Origin: Alphaproteobacteria bacterium
GTDB taxonomy: Bacteria > Pseudomonadota > Alphaproteobacteria > Rs-D84
NCBI GenBank assembly: GCA_017964865.1
Contig: JAGCRE010000065.1
Location: 1 to 9,490 of the forward strand
Reading direction: 5' to 3'
DNA: 9,490 bases
The notes beneath the pieces were generated by a model. It was not told the origin of the DNA, did no database searches, and saw nothing but the letters and a program-made list of their open reading frames with translations. Of this stretch, positions 6,335-9,490 are shown in pieces. Position numbers and translations under genes: made by a program. Position 1 is the first letter of the stretch; each line of letters opens with the position of its first letter.

Positions 6335-8041
6335 TTATTCTGCTAATCGCACAGAGTTATCAAGCCCCGCATAGTCCCCATCTCGCAATTCATTTAACAC
6401 GCTGTGCAGTTTTGCGTCCGAAAACCCCATATGATGCAACGCACGGAATCCCAATATAAACGCAGTTTCAATCGTTTCTGGCATTGCCCGGAATGCACCA
6501 TGCTTAAGCAACGTCTTGCATTCGGCCAAGTTGCGTGCACGAACAAAGACTTTGACCCGTGGTGCAATCGACTTTACCGTCAAAAGTGCATCTTTGGCAG
6601 ATTCCGCGTTATCCAGTGCGATAATTACCGCGTCCGTTTTGCGTGGGTGCAGACCAAAATTAGTCAACACTTCCCCATTTTTACAATTACCAAACACAAC
6701 GTTATATCCATTTTCACGACCACGCACGATTGCATTTACATCCATATCTATGGCGACATATGACACACCATTTTTTTCCATCAGTTTTGCAACAATTTGA
6801 CCAACACGACCAAATCCCAAAATAACCACAGACGGATTTACTTCCAACCCCGAACGATCCAAACTGCGTGGACGATATGCCGCAAACACCCAACCGCGAC
6901 GACGCAGAAAATCATAAATCGCCAACAATACCGGTGTCGTCATAATCGACAAGATTATAATTGCCGTTAAAACTTCGGAACTGGTTGATGGAATCGCACT
7001 TATTCCAGCGGTCTTCATCGTTTGTAACATAAGCAGGCCAAATTCACCCCCCTGGGATAACATCAATGCCATAAACACCGCGTCTGGAACCATTGTTCCA
7101 CGCACACGTGACACCATAAACAGTGCCATAAACTTTACAAATACTAATCCCCCAAGGCCGACCAAAACATATTGCCATTTATCCATTAAAAGTGGCACAT
7201 TCAACCCCATACCCAACGCGATAAAGAAGAACGCCAAGAACAACATCGAATATGGACTTATCTCTGCACTTATTTGGTGACGATAAATTGTTTCAGACAT
7301 CAACATACCGGCCAAGAAAGCACCCAATCCAACCGGCAACCCCATCATATCCAAAACCGTCGCCCAGATAACGATGTTTAACATAACGGTTAATAACAAA
7401 GCCTCGCGACTCTTCAATTTTATCACACGTTTTAACAGCGGATTTAATACAAATCGTCCAACAATAACAACCGATATAATCAACAGCATTGACAATACCG
7501 CAATATCAATTGCTGTCGCCCCCAGGTTGAAAGATTTACCTGCAAACAACGGTAACATCGCCAAAATTGGAATCGATAACAAATCTTGGAAAAGCAAAAT
7601 TGAAAAACTTTGGTTACCAACGTTTGTGTTTAATTCATTTCGGTCGGACAATAATTGCAAATCTTCGGACGTGCTGGACATTGCCAAAATCAACGCAACC
7701 ATTATACAGCCCAAAACCGACCAACGTGTTATTCCAAACAAAATCGGGAACAGCATAATCGCAACCGTCAACACCTGGGACGCCCCCAGTCCAAATATAT
7801 TTTTCCGCATACTCCACAGGCGACTCATATTGATTTCAAGTCCAATATTAAACCACAAAAACAGAATACCCATATCGCCCAGCAACTGCCACGTCTGGTT
7901 CATTTCAAAAAGGTTTAATCCAAACGGCCCCGAAATCACCCCCGCCGCCAGGAACGCAACCAACGCACCAATACGCACCGCACGCAGCATGCACACCAGC
8001 ACGAACAAGACCCCAAAGAAAATTAAAAAAGATAATGGCAT
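6335..8041 (-). CDS. KefB/KefC-like CPA2 monovalent cation:proton antiporter with TrkA-N domain
   Basis: A 568-residue inner-membrane transporter of the CPA2 family (exchange or efflux of K+ or Na+ against H+). Residues 1-380 form a bundle of roughly 12-13 membrane segments with CPA2 hallmarks: FNIGLEINMSRLW (64-76), AMSSTSEDLQLL (120-131), the FQD motif with LLSIPILAM (151-162), GLPVGLGAFLAGMLMSET (234-251), FFFIALGMGL (271-280) and LSQGGEFGLL (328-337). Residues 403-530 form a cytosolic Rossmann domain, VVILGFGRVGQIVAK (GFGRVG at 409-414) then an acidic strand end AIDMD, the TrkA-N type that binds NAD(H) and gates the pore. KefC senses glutathione adducts; nothing here proves that specificity, so no symbol is given. 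A GGAG about eight bases before the ATG acts as ribosome binding site; the gap to the upstream rsmA is 29 bases, so it is the last gene of that operon. Confidence 0.92.
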   Translation of the reverse strand: MPLSFLIFFGVLFVLVCMLRAVRIGALVAFLAAGVISGPFGLNLFEMNQTWQLLGDMGILFLWFNIGLEINMSRLWSMRKNIFGLGASQVLTVAIMLFPILFGITRWSVLGCIMVALILAMSSTSEDLQLLSDRNELNTNVGNQSFSILLFQDLLSIPILAMLPLFAGKSFNLGATAIDIAVLSMLLIISVVIVGRFVLNPLLKRVIKLKSREALLLTVMLNIVIWATVLDMMGLPVGLGAFLAGMLMSETIYRHQISAEISPYSMLFLAFFFIALGMGLNVPLLMDKWQYVLVGLGGLVFVKFMALFMVSRVRGTMVPDAVFMALMLSQGGEFGLLMLQTMKTAGISAIPSTSSEVLTAIIILSIMTTPVLLAIYDFLRRRGWVFAAYRPRSLDRSGLEVNPSVVILGFGRVGQIVAKLMEKNGVSYVAIDMDVNAIVRGRENGYNVVFGNCKNGEVLTNFGLHPRKTDAVIIALDNAESAKDALLTVKSIAPRVKVFVRARNLAECKTLLKHGAFRAMPETIETAFILGFRALHHMGFSDAKLHSVLNELRDGDYAGLDNSVRLAE

Positions 8042-8070
8042 TTTTCTCTCTCCGCTTTTGTTGTATTATA

Positions 8071-8892
8071 TCACAAACTTCGTGCAATTTTTACAAATGT
8101 TTCGGGTGATAATTCTTCGGCACGTTCGGTCCCGTTTAACCCAAATGCCGACCAATCAATCCCCTGAATAATCCCACGTATCATTTTACGACGTTGCCCG
8201 AAAAGTTTTGCTGTTAAACCTTCTATTTTTTCCAAATCGCCAATTTGCTTTATTTTTGTTTTGTTTGGAATAATTTGCACAACTGCACTTTCCACCCGCG
8301 GTCTTGGAACAAAAGCCGTCGATGGCACACCAAACAGAATTTTTGCATCGGTTAATAATGACGTTAAGACCGACAAGCGTCCATATTGTTTGTCGCCCGG
8401 GCTTGCGACAATGCGTTCGGCAACCTCTCGCTGGAACATCAATGTCATTGATTTTATCGGTGCACCCAACACAATTTGATGCAGCCATTGTAATAATAAT
8501 TCTGTGCCAACGTTGTATGGTAAATTTGCACAAATTGCGTATTCACGCACCCCCAACGAATTAAAGTCAACCCGCAATGCATCACCATAAATTATTTCCA
8601 ACCGTCCATTGGACGCATCGACAATTTTACTTAAAATCGGTTCGGTTGTTTTGTCTTTTTCAATCGCAATAACGCGTTTCGCCCCCGCCAACAATAATGC
8701 CCGGGTCAGGCCTGCTGGACCCGGTCCAACCTCAACCACCGGGATTTTTGTAATATCGGGCACACCACGTGCAATTCGCCCCGTCAGGTTCAAATCAAAC
8801 AAGAAATTTTGGCCAAACTGTTTTTTGGGCTCCAATCCGCAATCACGCATCATTTCGGCAACCGGTGGCAAAGATTCTATTCTTTCTGTCAT
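8071..8892 (-). CDS. rsmA: 16S rRNA (adenine1518-N6/adenine1519-N6)-dimethyltransferase RsmA (KsgA)
   Basis: RsmA uses S-adenosylmethionine to dimethylate two adjacent adenines in the 3' terminal helix of 16S rRNA, a late step in small-subunit assembly. The 273 residues cover the whole family length. Visible motifs: KKQFGQNFLFD (23-33) at the start, the SAM loop VVEVGPGPAGLTRALL (52-67), acidic E78 in IEKD, GDAL (103-106), the catalytic NLPY (123-126) followed by NVGT, and the conserved FQREVAERI and YGRLSVL blocks. Residues after 215 form the small C-terminal helical domain (FGQRRKMIRG). The start codon overlaps the end of recR by four bases (ATGA at 8892-8889), so translation is coupled and no own ribosome binding site is needed. 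Loss of RsmA gives kasugamycin resistance in known bacteria. Confidence 0.97.
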   Translation of the reverse strand: MTERIESLPPVAEMMRDCGLEPKKQFGQNFLFDLNLTGRIARGVPDITKIPVVEVGPGPAGLTRALLLAGAKRVIAIEKDKTTEPILSKIVDASNGRLEIIYGDALRVDFNSLGVREYAICANLPYNVGTELLLQWLHQIVLGAPIKSMTLMFQREVAERIVASPGDKQYGRLSVLTSLLTDAKILFGVPSTAFVPRPRVESAVVQIIPNKTKIKQIGDLEKIEGLTAKLFGQRRKMIRGIIQGIDWSAFGLNGTERAEELSPETFVKIARSL

Positions 8893-9485
8893 AATTCACG
8901 TCGCCCCCCAAACGCCAACGATAATGTGCCATCATCGATATAGTCTAAATCGCCACCCAATGGCACACCCGATGCCAGTTCGCTAAACTTTACATTTTCA
9001 TTACCAACAACCGACATAATATAGTGCTGGGTTGTTTTGCCTTCGACCGTATTCGGCAACGCAAAAATAATTTCGGTTATGTTTTCGGTCTTTATGCGAT
9101 TGCCCAGGTTTGATATATTCAAATCTTCGGGCATAACCCCCGCCCCGCCCGACAGAAGATTTCCAATAATGTGATACCGCCCATGAAACACCGACGATTT
9201 TTCCAGCGTCCACACATCGCCCATATCACGCACGACACAAATCTGCCCATTTTGACGGGATAAATCGCGACAGAATTCACAAGTCCCCACATTTTTATCG
9301 GTCAACACCCCACACACCGGATATGGCACAACATTTTCAGTTTCATCCAGAATTGCCGCTGCCAGGTTTTCTGCCCGACCATCACGCGTTTGCAAAATCG
9401 ACAGAACAATACGCACCGCCGCCCGATTACCGACACGTGACAACTTTGCAAATTGTTTTATCAAACGTTCAATTTTTGGATTCAC
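8889..9485 (-). CDS. recR: Recombination mediator RecR (start uncertain at window edge)
   Basis: RecR works with RecO (and RecF) to load RecA on gapped single-stranded DNA. The GTG at 9485 gives 198 residues, the usual length, but the frame stays open to the edge and no ribosome binding site can be seen, so the start could lie just outside. Family layout is present: an N-terminal helix-hairpin-helix (LIKQFAKLSRVGNRAAVRI, 8-26), a zinc-finger region (52-73), a Toprim domain with GRYHIIGNLLS and LPNTVEGKTTQHYI, and the C-terminal GVPLGGDLDYIDDGTLSLAF...GRREL. Two oddities: the first of four zinc cysteines is Tyr55 (codon TAT; Cys58, 69 and 72 remain), and the usual PGIG/PGVG hairpin reads SRVG. 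The Toprim and C-terminal blocks are intact, so the protein is probably functional. It is the upstream gene of the rsmA-antiporter operon. Confidence 0.95.
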   Translation of the reverse strand: MNPKIERLIKQFAKLSRVGNRAAVRIVLSILQTRDGRAENLAAAILDETENVVPYPVCGVLTDKNVGTCEFCRDLSRQNGQICVVRDMGDVWTLEKSSVFHGRYHIIGNLLSGGAGVMPEDLNISNLGNRIKTENITEIIFALPNTVEGKTTQHYIMSVVGNENVKFSELASGVPLGGDLDYIDDGTLSLAFGGRREL

Positions 9486-9490
9486 AACCC

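Noticed and set aside
7374..8171. Long open frame (265 codons) on the + strand.
   Set aside because: It lies antisense to the antiporter gene, which has clear family motifs, and its own translation is Asn/Ile/Thr-rich without recognisable features.

Overview
The window looks like a stretch of an AT-leaning Gram-negative genome, most probably an uncultured (gut-type or host-associated) alphaproteobacterium. The assignment is inferred from the overall flavour of RsmA, RecR, LspA and YidC and from a SPOR-domain protein encoded beside a VirB10-type protein. It is not proven by any single marker.

Left part (1-3172, + strand): the 3' end of a secretion-type gene cluster. A truncated gene ending in a SPOR (peptidoglycan-binding) domain is followed 19 bases later by a 788-residue inner-membrane-anchored protein with a DotG/VirB10/TrbI domain. 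That protein carries an extra periplasmic beta-rich domain and an unusual cysteine-rich tail of about 40 residues. A strong intrinsic terminator closes this unit. Together the two genes suggest the envelope-spanning core of a type IV secretion or conjugation machine, whose other genes would lie to the left of the window.

Middle part (3173-4144): an intergenic region with an orphan terminator-like hairpin and a nested set of three CGATTCG arms that can form two mutually exclusive hairpins. It precedes a two-gene operon of 114-residue proteins. The first is unrecognised. The second ends in a sequence reminiscent of permuted papain/NlpC-P60-like proteins. A bidirectional terminator separates this operon from the convergent genes to the right.

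Right part (4143-9490, - strand): two housekeeping operons read from right to left. The first is recR-rsmA-CPA2 antiporter (DNA repair, 16S rRNA dimethylation, KefB/KefC-like cation/proton antiport with an NAD-binding TrkA-N domain), ending in a 26-bp perfect palindrome that acts as terminator. The second is lspA-yidC (lipoprotein signal peptidase, membrane protein insertase), with a good sigma-70-type promoter just after that terminator. Both operons show tight coupling: a 4-base ATGA overlap of recR/rsmA, and a ribosome binding site of yidC that overlaps the lspA stop codon.

The features most worth following up are the extended VirB10-like protein with its SPOR partner, the small two-gene cassette with its hairpin-rich leader, and a RecR whose zinc finger lacks one of its four cysteines.
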